A stretch of 56,202 nt of DNA from an uncultured Desulfobulbaceae bacterium (GTDB lineage Bacteria > Desulfobacterota > Desulfobulbia > Desulfobulbales > BM004). Under the pieces are notes generated by a model. It was not told the DNA's origin, searched no databases, and worked only from the letters and a program-made list of their open reading frames with translations. The translations under genes and the position numbers were made by a program. Below are positions 26,823-37,158 of this stretch, piece after piece. Numbering within the stretch: the first letter of the stretch is position 1; every line of letters starts with the position of its first letter. The stretch is taken from the NCBI GenBank assembly GCA_945787325.1, contig CALZHP010000008.1, positions 1-56,202 on the forward strand. The letters are read 5' to 3'.

Positions 26823-27593
26823 TTACACGCTCTCACTTAAAATAACCGGCCCATCCTCTGTAATTGCTACAGAATGCTCAAAATGAGCTGATGGAGAACG
26901 ATCACAAGTTTCTACTGTCCAGCCATCCTTCAACACTTTAACTTCATAAGTGCCTAAATTAACCATCGGTTCAATGGCCAGCACCATGCCCGGAAGTAAC
27001 CTCGGGGACTGTCCCCCAACAGAATAGTTTGGTATCTCGGGTCCTTCGTGCAGTTGAGAACCTATCCCATGTCCGACAAACTGTCTTACAACTGAAAATC
27101 CATACTGTTCCACATGTATTTGGACAGCTTTCGAAATATCATTCACACGGTTGCCGACTAAAGCTTTCTCAATCCCTTTATATAGTGATTCTTCTGTAAC
27201 TTTCAGTAATTTCCGTGTTTTCTCTTCGACTTCACCAACAGCATGAGTTATCGCCGCATCGCCATAAAAACCTTTATATAAAACACCAAAATCAACACTG
27301 ACGATGTCTCCCTCTTTTAAAACAACCTTCCTTGAGGGTATTCCATGAACAACCTGTTCATTCAGGGAAACACAAAGGCTGTTTGGGAATCCGTGATATC
27401 CTTTAAAAGCTGGTTGTGCTCCTCTTTCTGCTGCTATATCTTCAACCCAGTTATCAAGCTGCCAGGTAGTTACTCCAGGCACCATTTTGCTTCGAAGAAA
27501 AATTAGCGTTTCTGCCACAATCTTGTTGGCTTGGCGCATGATTTCAATCTCGGCCGGTGTTTTCAGGGTGATAAGTTTTTGGTTATTCTTCAT
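26823..27593 (-). CDS. map: Methionine aminopeptidase, type I
   Basis: Removes the initiator methionine from nascent proteins. The 256-aa sequence has the five metal ligands in their usual segments: Asp in VSVDFGVLYKGFYGD (both aspartates), His in GHGIGSQLHEGPEIPN, Glu in LAIEPMV and Glu near the C-terminus. It follows secY by 56 bp. In many bacteria adk lies between secY and map, but not here. Confidence 0.97.
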   Translation of the reverse strand: MKNNQKLITLKTPAEIEIMRQANKIVAETLIFLRSKMVPGVTTWQLDNWVEDIAAERGAQPAFKGYHGFPNSLCVSLNEQVVHGIPSRKVVLKEGDIVSVDFGVLYKGFYGDAAITHAVGEVEEKTRKLLKVTEESLYKGIEKALVGNRVNDISKAVQIHVEQYGFSVVRQFVGHGIGSQLHEGPEIPNYSVGGQSPRLLPGMVLAIEPMVNLGTYEVKVLKDGWTVETCDRSPSAHFEHSVAITEDGPVILSESV

Positions 27594-27649
27594 TTTGTTC
27601 TGTGGTTACACCCTGGAAGGCAATATTTGTAAGCCAAACTGAATGAAGA

Positions 27650-28957
27650 TTATCTGCGCCCTTTAATTCTCCCTTTTTTCATAAATCCCTCGTAATTACG
27701 CATCACCATGTGGGATTCAATTTGCGCAATAGTATCAATAGCAACCCCAACGACAATAAGAAGTGCTGTGCCTCCGAAATAAAAAGGCACATTAAACCTA
27801 CTGATGAGAACTGTAGGCAACACGCATACAACACTTACATAAATTGCCCCAACTACTGTCAGTCGAGTTAAAACTTTGTCAATAAAATCAGAGGTTTTCT
27901 TTCCAGGGCGAATACCTGGAATGAATCCTCCGTTTTTCTTCAGATTTTCAGAAACATCGACCGGATTAAAGGTTACCGCCGTGTAAAAGAAACAGAAGAA
28001 AACAATAAATCCGACATAAAGTAGATAATAATAAACCGTTCCTGGATTTAGAGCAGCCGAAACACGCTGCACCCAATCAATATTAATAAAACCTCCGACG
28101 GTTGCCGGAAACATCATTATAGACGAGGCAAAAATCGGAGGAATGACACCTGAAATATTAATTTTCAATGGCAAATGTGAGCTTTGACCACCATATACTC
28201 TACGGCCGACAACACGTTTAGCATACTGTATCGGAATGCGTCTCTGGGCAGTTTCAAAAAATATGATTACTCCAATAACTACAACCATCATGGCCAACAG
28301 AAAAATAAGGAAGAGGACATTCATTTCTCCTGCACCGACCATTTGAAAAGTGTTCACTATAGCTGCAGGCATTCTCGCTACAATACCCGCAAAAATGATC
28401 AAAGAGATGCCATTACCGATACCTCGTTCCGTCATCTGCTCTCCAAGCCACATGATAAATGCAGTACCTGAAGTAAGAGTAAGCATTGTCATCAGTTTGA
28501 AGCTCCAACCAGGAACAAGAACAATGGCTTCACCTGCAGGCCCTGTCATTCCCTCAAGGCCTACACTGATAAAAAGTCCCTGAATAATACTTAGAGCGAC
28601 AGTACCATAACGGGTGTACTGGGTAATTTTTCGCCGCCCGGATTCACCCTCTTTGGATAAAGCTTCAAGCTGAGGAATTACAACAGTCAACAGCTGAATG
28701 ATAATTGAGGCACTAATATATGGCATGATCCCCAGGGCAAAAATTGAAAAATTTTCAAGTGCCCCTCCGGAGAACATATTGAACATACCAAATAACGTAC
28801 TGGCATTCTTAGCAAAAAAAGCGGATAGGGCTTCGCCGTTTATTCCAGGAGTTGGAATCTGGACACCTACTCTGTAGACCGCCAGCATCAAAAAAGTAAA
28901 GATTAGGCGTCTTCTAAGTTCCGGGATGTTGGCTGTATTCCTGAACCCACCGATCAT
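27650..28957 (-). CDS. secY: Preprotein translocase subunit SecY
   Basis: Pore-forming subunit of the Sec channel in the inner membrane, partner of SecE (encoded at 55268-55531). The 435-aa protein has about ten hydrophobic segments. It begins [34 protein letters not shown] and contains the plug region following TM1, the [15 protein letters not shown] segment and cytosolic loops such as [15 protein letters not shown]. Its ATG directly abuts the rplO stop, suggesting coupled translation. Confidence 0.98.
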   Translation of the reverse strand: MIGGFRNTANIPELRRRLIFTFLMLAVYRVGVQIPTPGINGEALSAFFAKNASTLFGMFNMFSGGALENFSIFALGIMPYISASIIIQLLTVVIPQLEALSKEGESGRRKITQYTRYGTVALSIIQGLFISVGLEGMTGPAGEAIVLVPGWSFKLMTMLTLTSGTAFIMWLGEQMTERGIGNGISLIIFAGIVARMPAAIVNTFQMVGAGEMNVLFLIFLLAMMVVVIGVIIFFETAQRRIPIQYAKRVVGRRVYGGQSSHLPLKINISGVIPPIFASSIMMFPATVGGFINIDWVQRVSAALNPGTVYYYLLYVGFIVFFCFFYTAVTFNPVDVSENLKKNGGFIPGIRPGKKTSDFIDKVLTRLTVVGAIYVSVVCVLPTVLISRFNVPFYFGGTALLIVVGVAIDTIAQIESHMVMRNYEGFMKKGRIKGRR

Positions 28958-29401
28958 CTATTTTTCCTCAACAGCTCCACCGGCTGCTTCAATCTTCTGG
29001 CGAGCTGAACCGCTCACCTTATCAACTGAGACTGTTAAAGACTTACTTATTTCGCCATTAGCCAGGATTTTGACCCGTTTGTCTCGAGAACTCACAAGTC
29101 CAGCTTCAATTAAGACGTGCCGGTCAATCTTAGTACCAGCTTCAAATCTTTCAAGGTCCTTCAGCGAAACAATAGCAAATTCTTTCCTGAAATTATTATT
29201 AAAACCTCTTTTGGGCAGACGGCGCTGAAGAGGCATCTGGCCACCCTCAAATCCAGGCTTTACTCCGCTGCCAGATCTGGATTTGTATCCTTTGTGACCA
29301 CGTGTTGCAGTTTTCCCTCGGCCTGAACCCTGCCCACGACCGATTCTCTTTCTTTCGCGTGTCGAGCCCGCCTTTGGGGATAGATTACTTAAGGTCTGCA
29401 T
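28958..29401 (-). CDS. rplO: 50S ribosomal protein L15
   Basis: Late-assembly large-subunit protein. From ATG 29401 it is 147 aa, starting [27 protein letters not shown], the L15 signature. An upstream start at 29428 would add nine residues inside rpmD, whereas AGGAGG lies 9 nt before the chosen ATG. Spacing is 4 nt to the rpmD stop and zero to secY. Confidence 0.97.
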   Translation of the reverse strand: MQTLSNLSPKAGSTRERKRIGRGQGSGRGKTATRGHKGYKSRSGSGVKPGFEGGQMPLQRRLPKRGFNNNFRKEFAIVSLKDLERFEAGTKIDRHVLIEAGLVSSRDKRVKILANGEISKSLTVSVDKVSGSARQKIEAAGGAVEEK

Positions 29402-29405
29402 TTGA

Positions 29406-29588
29406 TTATTCCTCCTCAACCGTGACAAGATGCTGTACCTTTCTCAACATCCCTCTGATTTCAGGCGTATCCTTGCGGACAACGGTTTTATGACGCTTGG
29501 TAAGCCCCAACCCGATAAGAGTAGCTCTTATTTTTTTGGTGCTGCCAATCATGCTTCTGGTTAAGGTACATTTAATATTTTCGCCCAT
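29406..29588 (-). CDS. rpmD: 50S ribosomal protein L30
   Basis: A 60-aa large-subunit protein with the core [25 protein letters not shown] and the [23 protein letters not shown] segment, at the usual length. It lies 4 nt before rplO and 135 bp after rpsE; that gap contains a short perfect palindrome (TCCTGCA TCA TGCAGGA) of unknown role. Confidence 0.97.
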   Translation of the reverse strand: MGENIKCTLTRSMIGSTKKIRATLIGLGLTKRHKTVVRKDTPEIRGMLRKVQHLVTVEEE

Positions 29589-29723
29589 TTCATTACCTAT
29601 GTGCCGTAAATTCTTTATATATACTTAGGTCATGTGAGTAATTACATTTGAGAATATTCTCCTGCATCATGCAGGAATTCCACCCAAGCTTTTCATCAAA
29701 ATTTTTCGTAGATGTAAACGTTG

Positions 29724-30236
29724 CTAGGCAACTACCTCATCTACTGTTTTTCCTCGAAGTGAAGCTATCTGCTCAGCACTTCTAAGCCTGCGGAGTCCTT
29801 CCATGGTTGCCTTAACAAGATTATGAGGGTTGTGGGATCCTATACATTTGGTCAAAACATTTTGAACTCCGGCTGCCTCAAGAACGGCGCGAACCGCACC
29901 TCCGGCGATAACACCTGTACCTGCAGAAGCAGGTTTCAGTAAAACAAGACCTGCACCAAACTTACCTTTTATCTCGTGCGGGATGCTTGTTTCGGTAAGA
30001 GATACTGACTTCATATCCTTACGAGCCCTTTCAACACCCTTGCGAATTGCCTCAGGGACCTGATTGGCTTTTCCCAAGCCATAGCCTACCTTACCTTTGC
30101 CATCACCAATTACAACTATTGCACTGAAACTGAAACGTCGGCCACCTTTAACAACCTTGGCTACCCTGTTAATATGTACAATCTTTTCTATCAGTTCAGT
30201 TGCGTTTTCGCTTTTTCCGCGTCTGATTTCCGCCAA
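29724..30236 (-). CDS. rpsE: 30S ribosomal protein S5
   Basis: Accuracy-related protein at the mRNA entry site, the target of spectinomycin-resistance mutations. The 170-aa protein reads [38 protein letters not shown], and the [19 protein letters not shown] and [19 protein letters not shown] blocks follow. The start codon is TTG with GGGGG 7 nt upstream. It lies 56 bp after rplR. Confidence 0.98.
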   Translation of the reverse strand: MAEIRRGKSENATELIEKIVHINRVAKVVKGGRRFSFSAIVVIGDGKGKVGYGLGKANQVPEAIRKGVERARKDMKSVSLTETSIPHEIKGKFGAGLVLLKPASAGTGVIAGGAVRAVLEAAGVQNVLTKCIGSHNPHNLVKATMEGLRRLRSAEQIASLRGKTVDEVVA

Positions 30237-30292
30237 GACACACCCCCAAAATCAATTATGAAATTTTCTTCAACTCATTCGAAAAAGTATAT

Positions 30293-30658
30293 TTAAAATA
30301 CAAGGCCACCTTCTCTGGCGCCATCTGATAATGCCTTTACACGTCCATGATAAATGTAGCCGCCACGATCAAAAATCACACTTTCAATGCCAGCAGCTTT
30401 AGCTTTTTCAGCAAGCTGCTTGCCCACCTTTTGTGCAACAGTGCATTTGCCTTTTTCGTCACCGGCCATGATGTCTTTATTTAATGAAGAGACCGTCAAT
30501 AAAGTTTTACCCGCAACATCATCAATCACCTGCGCATAGATGTGCCTTGCACTTTTAAAAACACGCAGACGTGGTCTTTCTGCACTGCCGGTAATCTTTT
30601 TCCTGATCCGCTTAATGCGTTTCTGACGTGCAACACTTTTAGTATTTGTCTTTGACAT
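30293..30658 (-). CDS. rplR: 50S ribosomal protein L18
   Basis: 5S rRNA-binding protein that works with L5 and L25. The 121-aa sequence shows RKKITGSAERPRLRVFKSARHIYAQVIDD, the KCTVAQKVGKQLAEKAKAAGI segment and the C-terminal FDRGGYIYHGRVKALSDGAREGGLVF signature. It sits in normal spc order, rplF-rplR-rpsE. Confidence 0.98.
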   Translation of the reverse strand: MSKTNTKSVARQKRIKRIRKKITGSAERPRLRVFKSARHIYAQVIDDVAGKTLLTVSSLNKDIMAGDEKGKCTVAQKVGKQLAEKAKAAGIESVIFDRGGYIYHGRVKALSDGAREGGLVF

Positions 30659-30740
30659 TATAATTACCTGTTAAGTCATGCTTAATAGTAATCCTGAAGC
30701 TACCAGGTTGTACTAGTTGTCCTTAATAGTCCTTAATGTT

Positions 30741-31280
30741 TTACTTGGCTCCGGACTTACCTACTTTCCTCACTATATGCTCATCTTCATAACGAATACC
30801 TTTACCTTTGTATGGTTCAGGTTTTCGAATTGAGCGAATCTGAGCTGCGGTTAGACCCAAAAGTTCTTTATCAATAGATTCAAGTGTTATTGTGTTTGAT
30901 TTATCAACTTGAGCTTTAACACCTTTTGGCAGATCAAAAACAATCGGATTTGAAAATCCGACATTGAGTGTCAACCCTGAACCCTGCACATCAGCTCGGT
31001 AGCCGACACCTTCAATAACAAGTTTCTTCTGAAACCCGCTGTTTACGCCTATGACCATATTATTTACAAGTGATCTGGTTAAACCCTTTAGTGCAATGGT
31101 CTTTTTACTTTCATCACTAGTTGTTAATGTCAGGTTATCACCTTCAACATTGATACCGACATGTGAACAGATATCTCTTTCAAGCGTACCCTTCTGGCCA
31201 GTCACCTTTACATGAGCACCTTTTATATCAACCTTTACCCCTTTGGGTAATTCAATAGGCTTATTACCAATTCTGGACAT
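30741..31280 (-). CDS. rplF: 50S ribosomal protein L6
   Basis: Large-subunit protein near the factor-binding site. From ATG 31280 it is 179 aa and begins MSRIGNKPIELPKGV; the C-terminal L6 signature YKGKGIRYEDEHIVRKVGKSGAK is present. The longer TTG frame from 31292 starts inside the ribosome-binding site (GGAGG, 5 nt before the ATG) and is rejected. rpsH ends 37 bp upstream. Confidence 0.98.
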   Translation of the reverse strand: MSRIGNKPIELPKGVKVDIKGAHVKVTGQKGTLERDICSHVGINVEGDNLTLTTSDESKKTIALKGLTRSLVNNMVIGVNSGFQKKLVIEGVGYRADVQGSGLTLNVGFSNPIVFDLPKGVKAQVDKSNTITLESIDKELLGLTAAQIRSIRKPEPYKGKGIRYEDEHIVRKVGKSGAK

Positions 31281-31317
31281 AATATCCTCCAAATTATGCT
31301 ACTGGATACCTCGATTA

Positions 31318-31716
31318 TTACCAGGCTTCACAAAGAATTTCGCCACCAACCTGAAGCTTTCTGGCTTCTCGATCTGTGATAACACCTTTGGAAGTTGAAA
31401 GAATAGATACTCCGAGTCCACTCATCACTTTTGGAATTTTGTCCGACTTTACATATTTCCGAAGTCCGGGCTTGCTTACACGGCGAAGACCACTAAGAAC
31501 ATTCTCATTATTCGGACCGTATTTAAGCTCAATTCTAAGTGTACCCTGAACACCTTCCTGCAGAATGTGATAGTCAATTATATAGCCCTCTTCTTTTAAT
31601 ACCTTGGCTACACTTACTTTCAAATTCGACAATGGTATATCAACGGTAGTGAACCTTACCATCCCAGCATTTCTGATCCTGGTCAGCATATCTGCCAGGG
31701 GATCGCTCATCGACAT
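31318..31716 (-). CDS. rpsH: 30S ribosomal protein S8
   Basis: Binds the central domain of 16S rRNA and represses the spc operon in E. coli. The 132-aa protein reads SDPLADMLTRIRNAGMVRF at the start and ends with the S8 signature GLGVSILSTSKGVITDREARKLQVGGEILCEAW. AAGGAG placed 9 nt before the first ATG favours that start over the second ATG two codons later. Confidence 0.98.
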   Translation of the reverse strand: MSMSDPLADMLTRIRNAGMVRFTTVDIPLSNLKVSVAKVLKEEGYIIDYHILQEGVQGTLRIELKYGPNNENVLSGLRRVSKPGLRKYVKSDKIPKVMSGLGVSILSTSKGVITDREARKLQVGGEILCEAW

Positions 31717-31836
31717 CTGGTTTAACTCCTTGCCATATTTTTAACCGCTCATTTACAACTGTGCGCAGCATCCGTTATGCTTTCCAAATCATTACAAAAA
31801 AATAATCCGGTCATCCTACAGATGTATTCGCACAAA

Positions 31837-32022
31837 TTACCAACTTGATTTTATTACACCCGTAATTTCACCTTTAGAAGCCATACTTCTAAAACAGAGC
31901 CTGCAAATACCAAACTTTCTAATAAAAGCTCGAGATCTGCCGCAAAGTGGGCACCGATTATATGCACGAACCTGAAACTTAGGTTTCCGGTTGCTTTTTG
32001 CAATCAAAGATTTCTTAGCCAA
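31837..32022 (-). CDS. rpsZ: 30S ribosomal protein S14, type Z (zinc-binding)
   Basis: A 61-aa short S14 with a zinc ribbon (C24, C27, C40, C43) and the tail [24 protein letters not shown]. The short zinc form is distinct from the roughly 100-aa zinc-free S14 of E. coli. It lies in its normal spc position between rplE and rpsH, with 96- and 120-bp gaps. Confidence 0.97.
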   Translation of the reverse strand: MAKKSLIAKSNRKPKFQVRAYNRCPLCGRSRAFIRKFGICRLCFRSMASKGEITGVIKSSW

Positions 32023-32118
32023 CTCATCCTCCCTGGACTTTTACTTTTTCAACAGCTAACAAAAATATTGCCCGTCCTGATTAATGAACAGGAAAGGAAA
32101 CTCCCATTAATATATGTA

Positions 32119-32658
32119 TTATTTACGAAAAGGCATTCCCAGTATCTTGAGCAGGAAACGTCCTTCATCATCACTTTTGGCCGAGGTTGTGATGGCGATA
32201 TTTAATCCCTTTATTTTATCAACTTTATCATAGTCAATTTCAGGAAAAATAATGTGCTCACGTACTCCCATAGCAAAATTACCTCTTCCATCAAACATTT
32301 TCGGAGAGAGACCTCTAAAGTCACGAACGCGCGGAAGAGCAATATTTACGAGTTTGCTGAAAAAATCGTACATCATTTCTTTGCGCAGAGTGACCCTGCA
32401 ACCAATGGGCATCCCTTGACGCAGTTTAAAACTTGCTATAGACTTTTTTGCCTTGGTAACAACAGCCTTTTGCCCTGCAATTGTAGTAAGTTCGTTCGCT
32501 GCAACGTCAATAATTTTTGGATTTTGTACAGCTTCACCTAAGCCCATGTTAAGAACGATCTTTTCCAGCTTTGGGACTTCCATCACATTTTTGTACCCAA
32601 ACTCCTGCATAAGCTGGGGGATACATTCTTTCTTGTAAAACTCTTTCAATTCTGCCAT
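32119..32658 (-). CDS. rplE: 50S ribosomal protein L5
   Basis: 5S rRNA-binding protein in the central protuberance. The 179-aa sequence contains [41 protein letters not shown], the [34 protein letters not shown] signature and the [19 protein letters not shown]-terminus. It follows rplX by 31 bp. Confidence 0.98.
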   Translation of the reverse strand: MAELKEFYKKECIPQLMQEFGYKNVMEVPKLEKIVLNMGLGEAVQNPKIIDVAANELTTIAGQKAVVTKAKKSIASFKLRQGMPIGCRVTLRKEMMYDFFSKLVNIALPRVRDFRGLSPKMFDGRGNFAMGVREHIIFPEIDYDKVDKIKGLNIAITTSAKSDDEGRFLLKILGMPFRK

Positions 32659-32689
32659 CTATTTTCTCCTATAGCGAAACGCTAACTGC

Positions 32690-33025
32690 TTAGGCCTTGG
32701 ACTCAATTGTTTCATCACACTTTTTACAAATTCGTACTTTTGAGCCATCATCCAAAGTCTTGTTGGCTATTCGTACAGTTTTAGTGCATTTCGAACACAC
32801 CAGCATCAGGTTTGAAACATGAATAGGGGCTTCCTTTTCAATAATACCACCCTGCTGATCAGCTGCCGTTGGTTTCGTATGGCGCTTGATCATATTAACC
32901 CGCTCAACAACAGCCTTATTGGTCTTGTTGACAATTTTTAAAATCTTGCCGACCCGGCCTTTATCTTTACCGGATATAACTTCAACCTGATCATTGACCC
33001 TTAAGTAATTTTTTCCTTGTTGCAT
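32690..33025 (-). CDS. rplX: 50S ribosomal protein L24, with CxxC pairs
   Basis: Assembly-initiator protein with an N-terminal KOW motif ([22 protein letters not shown]). The 111-aa sequence also carries two cysteine pairs in the C-terminal half (CSKC and CKKC), the zinc-type variant of L24 that is absent in E. coli. It lies between rplN and rplE. Confidence 0.98.
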   Translation of the reverse strand: MQQGKNYLRVNDQVEVISGKDKGRVGKILKIVNKTNKAVVERVNMIKRHTKPTAADQQGGIIEKEAPIHVSNLMLVCSKCTKTVRIANKTLDDGSKVRICKKCDETIESKA

Positions 33026-33127
33026 CTTATCTGTCTCCAGCAGTACGACCTTGTAAATCAGAATCTGCAGTATAATATCATCAATATTAACCGAGGTGAG
33101 ATACCCTCAGCACATATCTTCGATTTC

Positions 33128-33496
33128 CTAAAGAACCTCAGGGGCCAGAGAGATAATCTTCATGAACCCTTTTGTCCGTAACTCTCTTGCTACCGGACCG
33201 AAAATACGGGTACCAACAGGTTCCCCGGTAGCAGATAATAACACGGCACCATTTTCATCGAACTTGCACGTTGTGTCATCCATCCTCTTGAATTCCTTTG
33301 CCGTGCGGACAACAACAGCTCTCATCACATCGCCCTTGCTCACCTTGGCATGAGGTATGGCCTCTTTTATTGTTACAACAATTATATCACCAATCCTGGC
33401 GTATCTGCGTCTCGTTCCACCGAGAACACGTATACAAAGGACTTTCTTGGCTCCTGAATTATCTGCCACATTAAGAACTGTTTCGGTTTGTATCAT
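33128..33496 (-). CDS. rplN: 50S ribosomal protein L14
   Basis: Intersubunit-bridge protein. From ATG 33496 it has the standard 122 aa and starts [19 protein letters not shown], with the L14 signature [33 protein letters not shown]. The TTG frame four codons earlier begins in the ribosome-binding region (GGTGGAG) and is rejected. Confidence 0.98.
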   Translation of the reverse strand: MIQTETVLNVADNSGAKKVLCIRVLGGTRRRYARIGDIIVVTIKEAIPHAKVSKGDVMRAVVVRTAKEFKRMDDTTCKFDENGAVLLSATGEPVGTRIFGPVARELRTKGFMKIISLAPEVL

Positions 33497-33599
33497 AGCT
33501 CCACCCAAAAACGCCGTATCGAATAACCTTAACTTTTTACAACGGCTCGAATTAAACCACTAATAAAATCAAATATCCGGATGCTGTTACAAAAAAATG

Positions 33600-33860
33600 C
33601 TAAACGGCTTGCTCAATAATAGATCGAATGCGCCAACGCTTTCTCTTGCTCAACGGACGGCATTCCTCTATCATGACTCGATCACCCACTTTACAATTGT
33701 TACCTGGGTCATCTGCCATATACTTCACATGCCGACGGATATACTTCCCATAAAATTTGTGGCGTACCGTTTGTTCAACTTTGACTACCACACTTTTATC
33801 CATACTATCGCTAACTACTGATCCAACTCTCGTTTTCTTTGCTTTTATCGTCTCGCTCAT
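33600..33860 (-). CDS. rpsQ: 30S ribosomal protein S17
   Basis: Primary-assembly OB-fold protein. The 86-aa sequence shows RVGSVVSDSMDKSVVVKVEQTVRHKFYGKYIRR and the S17 signature VGDRVMIEECRPLSKRKRWRI. It follows rpmC by 55 bp in S10-operon order. Confidence 0.98.
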   Translation of the reverse strand: MSETIKAKKTRVGSVVSDSMDKSVVVKVEQTVRHKFYGKYIRRHVKYMADDPGNNCKVGDRVMIEECRPLSKRKRWRIRSIIEQAV

Positions 33861-33915
33861 ATATCAACTACCATTTGTAACTTTGAGTTAGTGTACAATT
33901 ATTAAAAATAACAAG

Positions 33916-34116
33916 TTACTTCTGCCTGGAACTCATCACCGTTTTAACACGAGCGATATTCTTGCGTATCTCCCGTAATTTACCTGTATTCTCAATCTGA
34001 CGAACACCGTGCTGAAACTTTAACTTGAAAAAATCCTCACGTAGATCGCGTTCCTGGGCAACGAGCTCTTTATCGCTCATTTCGCTTATTTTCTTGCGAA
34101 AGTCATGGGCTTTCAT
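33916..34116 (-). CDS. rpmC: 50S ribosomal protein L29
   Basis: A 66-aa two-helix protein at the tunnel exit, next to the trigger factor/SRP docking site. It shows the signature [46 protein letters not shown]. Its ATG overlaps the rplP stop (ATGA), so translation is probably coupled. Confidence 0.98.
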   Translation of the reverse strand: MKAHDFRKKISEMSDKELVAQERDLREDFFKLKFQHGVRQIENTGKLREIRKNIARVKTVMSSRQK

Positions 34117-34529
34117 AAACTCGTTCTCCTTAAAATCACTTTAGTTGCAAAGGGGAGTTTGTTACCGGCTAGCCTTAATGCTTTTACAGCAAGTTCCTCA
34201 TCAACCCCTTTCAATTCATACAAGATTCGGCCTGGCTTAATTGGCGCCACCCAAAGTTCAGGGCTACCCTTACCTTTACCCATCCTGGTTTCAGCAGGCT
34301 TTTTGGTCAACGGTTTATCAGGAAAAATCCTGATCCACATTTGACCACCACGCTTAACTGTCCTGTTAATAGCAATACGTGCAGCCTCAATTTGCTGCGA
34401 AGTTATACGGCCGCATTCAACAGCTTTAAGGGCGTAATCACCAAAATTGATAGTCGACCCTTTGTATGCCTTTCCCCGCATACGGCCTTTCATCTGTTTT
34501 CTATGTTTTACCTTTTTAGGACTGAGCAT
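34113..34529 (-). CDS. rplP: 50S ribosomal protein L16
   Basis: Large-subunit protein near the A-site tRNA elbow. The 138-aa sequence starts [19 protein letters not shown] and contains the [64 protein letters not shown] block that defines L16. It overlaps rpmC by 4 nt. Confidence 0.98.
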   Translation of the reverse strand: MLSPKKVKHRKQMKGRMRGKAYKGSTINFGDYALKAVECGRITSQQIEAARIAINRTVKRGGQMWIRIFPDKPLTKKPAETRMGKGKGSPELWVAPIKPGRILYELKGVDEELAVKALRLAGNKLPFATKVILRRTSL

Positions 34530-34581
34530 CGTTAAACCTCGTATATATACTGCTGGAGTTCTTCCGGAACCCTAATCAACA

Positions 34582-35226
34582 TTATTCTTCCATTTCAGAG
34601 TCGGACAGAATCTCACCTTTAAAAATCCAGACTTTAACCCCAATAATTCCATAAGTCGTTTTCGCTTCGGCAACACCGTAGTCAATGTCCGCCCTTAAGG
34701 TATGTAAAGGTACACGACCCTCACGGTACCATTCACGGCGTGCCATTTCAGCACCTCCTAGGCGACCGGAACAGGAGATTTTAATTCCTTTTACACCAAA
34801 CCGCAATGCTGTATTCACAGACTTTTTCATGGCTCTTCTGAAGGCAACACGACGTTCAAGCTGCATAGCAACATTTTCAGCAACAAGCTGTGCATCAGCT
34901 TCAGGCCTTCTTACTTCCTGAATATCGATGACGCATTCTCGGGTAGTAACCTTGTCGAGCTCATCTTTAAGGGCCTCTATCTCTACGCCTTTTTTGCCAA
35001 TAACAATGCCTGGACGTGCAGTATGAAGCTTTACTTTTACTTTTTCACCTGTTCTCTCAACATTTATCTTTGAGATCCCTGCATGATAAAGCCTTTTCTT
35101 GAGGTACGTCCTGATCTTCTGATCTTCGAGAAGATTCTTAGCGTAATCCTTATCTGCAAACCATATTGACTCCCACGTACGTGTTATATTAAGTCGGAGT
35201 CCGATCGGATTAACTTTCTGGCCCAA
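34582..35226 (-). CDS. rpsC: 30S ribosomal protein S3
   Basis: mRNA-entry protein with helicase-like role. The 214-aa sequence starts [19 protein letters not shown], has a KH domain (about 60-110; [19 protein letters not shown]) and the C-terminal S3 signature [41 protein letters not shown]. The start codon is TTG with GGAGG 6 nt upstream. It lies 68 bp after rplV. Confidence 0.98.
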   Translation of the reverse strand: MGQKVNPIGLRLNITRTWESIWFADKDYAKNLLEDQKIRTYLKKRLYHAGISKINVERTGEKVKVKLHTARPGIVIGKKGVEIEALKDELDKVTTRECVIDIQEVRRPEADAQLVAENVAMQLERRVAFRRAMKKSVNTALRFGVKGIKISCSGRLGGAEMARREWYREGRVPLHTLRADIDYGVAEAKTTYGIIGVKVWIFKGEILSDSEMEE

Positions 35227-35294
35227 AATATTCCTCCATCGAATTTGGTTGATTTTTTTTCAATCAAGCCACTAAAATCTTATTCATATCGTTC

Positions 35295-35627
35295 TTATTG
35301 TTCTTCAAGAACAACAGTAATATGACTTGTCCTTTTTAAAATTTTGGTAGCACGTCCCATCGCCCGAGGTCTCATCCTCTTTAGCATTGGCCCGCCATCA
35401 ACATTTATTTTTTTGACATAAAGTGTATCAACATCAATAGTCTCGTTCTGGCTGGCATTTGCAACGGCAGACTCAATGACTTTACGAATAATCCTAGCAC
35501 CCTTTTTAGGCATGAAACGAAGTGTATTGATCGCTTTCTCGACATCCTGGCCTCGAACAACGTCGGCTACAAGCCTTGCCTTCTGTGGAGAAATTCTTAT
35601 AAAACGGGCAACCGCCTTAGATTCCAT
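35295..35627 (-). CDS. rplV: 50S ribosomal protein L22
   Basis: Protein lining the nascent-chain tunnel. The 110-aa sequence shows RFIRISPQKARLVADVVRGQDVEKAINTLRF and the hairpin signature KINVDGGPMLKRMRPRAMGRATKILKRTSHITVVL. This hairpin is the site of known macrolide-resistance changes; nothing unusual is visible. Confidence 0.98.
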   Translation of the reverse strand: MESKAVARFIRISPQKARLVADVVRGQDVEKAINTLRFMPKKGARIIRKVIESAVANASQNETIDVDTLYVKKINVDGGPMLKRMRPRAMGRATKILKRTSHITVVLEEQ

Positions 35628-35660
35628 GGCGTAATACTCCTTTTCGTTACGGCTATTTTC

Positions 35661-35936
35661 TTATTTCTTAACTTTCCTGTCACCCGCGTGACCATAGAAA
35701 GTGCGGGTTGGGGAAAATTCTCCCAGCTTATGTCCAACCATATTCTCTGTTACAAAAACTGGAATGAACTTCTTGCCATTATGAACCGCAAAAGTAAGAC
35801 CAATCATGTCAGGGACGATGTCCGATCGTCTTGACCATGTTTGAATTACTTTCCTAGAGTTGGTCTCTTTAGCTTTCAGAACTTTCTTTTCCAGGTGCCC
35901 ATCAATAAATGGGCCTTTTTTTATAGAACGAGACAC
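35661..35936 (-). CDS. rpsS: 30S ribosomal protein S19
   Basis: Head protein contacting S13 and the A-site tRNA. The 91-aa sequence starts [20 protein letters not shown] from a GTG codon and ends with the S19 signature [31 protein letters not shown]. It lies between rplB (20 bp) and rplV (33 bp). Confidence 0.98.
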   Translation of the reverse strand: MSRSIKKGPFIDGHLEKKVLKAKETNSRKVIQTWSRRSDIVPDMIGLTFAVHNGKKFIPVFVTENMVGHKLGEFSPTRTFYGHAGDRKVKK

Positions 35937-35956
35937 TTTGATTCCCCCTCAGCAGT

Positions 35957-36778
35957 CTATGACCTTTTCTTAACTATATCTCTATCAGAGGCTTTTCTGC
36001 GCCTCGTCTTATATCCCTTAGTCGGAACACCCCAAGGTGTACAGGGGTGACGACCACCAGAACTTTTTCCTTCACCACCGCCCATAGGATGGTCAACAGG
36101 GTTCATTGCAACACCGCGTACATGTGGTCTTTTACCCTGCCAACGTTTGCGGCCTGCTTTGCCAAGCTTCTGACGATCATGCTCGGTATTGCCAATTTGT
36201 CCGATACAAGCCCGGCATTTTCTATGAAAACGCCTTACTTCTCCGGAAGGCAACTTAACGAGAACATAATTACCTTCTTTTGCCATAAGCTGAGCTGAAG
36301 TTCCGGCACTCCTAACCATCTGAGCACCTTTACCTATTTTCATTTCAATGTTGTGAATGATTGTTCCCAGAGGGATATTTCCCATCTCAAGGCAGTTCCC
36401 AACTTTAATATCGACATTATCTCCGGCCTCGACAGTATCACCCACTTTGATACCTACCGGAGAAAGTATATAGCTTTTTTCACCGTCAATATATTTTAGC
36501 AGCGCAATATTTGCTGAACGGTTTGGGTCATATTCAATTGAAGCCACGCGGGCAGGTATATTAACTTTGTTTCGTTTAAAGTCAACAACTCGATACTTCC
36601 TCTTATGACCACCACCTCTGTGTCTTGCAGTCAGACGCCCAAGATTGTTCCGACCTCCTGACTTCGAAAGAGGCCTTAAGAGACTTTTTTCAGGTGCTTT
36701 TTTCGACAACTCAGGATTTACAATCGATACCTGATTACGCTTACCTGGTGATGTCGGTTTATAGGTTTTTATAGCCAT
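35957..36778 (-). CDS. rplB: 50S ribosomal protein L2
   Basis: Highly conserved protein at the peptidyl-transferase centre and subunit interface. From ATG 36778 it is 273 aa and starts [17 protein letters not shown]; the C-terminal signature [30 protein letters not shown] contains the conserved His implicated in activity. The seven-codon TTG extension to 36799 is not supported by the family. Confidence 0.98.
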   Translation of the reverse strand: MAIKTYKPTSPGKRNQVSIVNPELSKKAPEKSLLRPLSKSGGRNNLGRLTARHRGGGHKRKYRVVDFKRNKVNIPARVASIEYDPNRSANIALLKYIDGEKSYILSPVGIKVGDTVEAGDNVDIKVGNCLEMGNIPLGTIIHNIEMKIGKGAQMVRSAGTSAQLMAKEGNYVLVKLPSGEVRRFHRKCRACIGQIGNTEHDRQKLGKAGRKRWQGKRPHVRGVAMNPVDHPMGGGEGKSSGGRHPCTPWGVPTKGYKTRRRKASDRDIVKKRS

Positions 36779-36870
36779 TTGAAACCCCGTTTTTTTCAAA
36801 CACTCAAATTCTTATGAATTAAAGAACGGCTGCTACAGCCTCGAACACATCATAAATTGCATGCATTCTG

Positions 36871-37158
36871 TTACAAATCTTCCAGAAAGTTTATTTTTCC
36901 TTCAGATAAGGTTATGTATGCTTTTTTCCAATCAGAGGTACGGCCGATATTCCTACCAACACGTTTCTGTTTGCCATGAACATTAACAGTTCGAACGTTC
37001 GATACCTTGACATTAAAAAACTGCTCAACAGCTTCTTTAATCTCTTTCTTGTTAGCTTTGGTATCGACCTTAACAACTACTGTGCCGTAATTTTCCTGAA
37101 GCTGGTCACCTTTTTCAGTAAGGCACGGCCCTTTAATAACACCGTAAAGATTATTCAT
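36871..37158 (-). CDS. rplW: 50S ribosomal protein L23
   Basis: Tunnel-exit protein that docks trigger factor and SRP. The 95-aa sequence starts LYGVIKGPCLTEKGDQLQENYG and shows VKVDTKANKKEIKEAVEQFFNVKVSNVRTVNVHGKQKRVGR. Its ATG overlaps the rplD stop by 4 nt. Confidence 0.98.
   Translation of the reverse strand: MNNLYGVIKGPCLTEKGDQLQENYGTVVVKVDTKANKKEIKEAVEQFFNVKVSNVRTVNVHGKQKRVGRNIGRTSDWKKAYITLSEGKINFLEDL

Noticed and set aside
29588-29723. Palindrome TCCTGCA-TCA-TGCAGGA between rpsE and rpmD as a terminator
   Set aside because: The stem is short and no T-run follows; terminating inside the spc operon would be unexpected.
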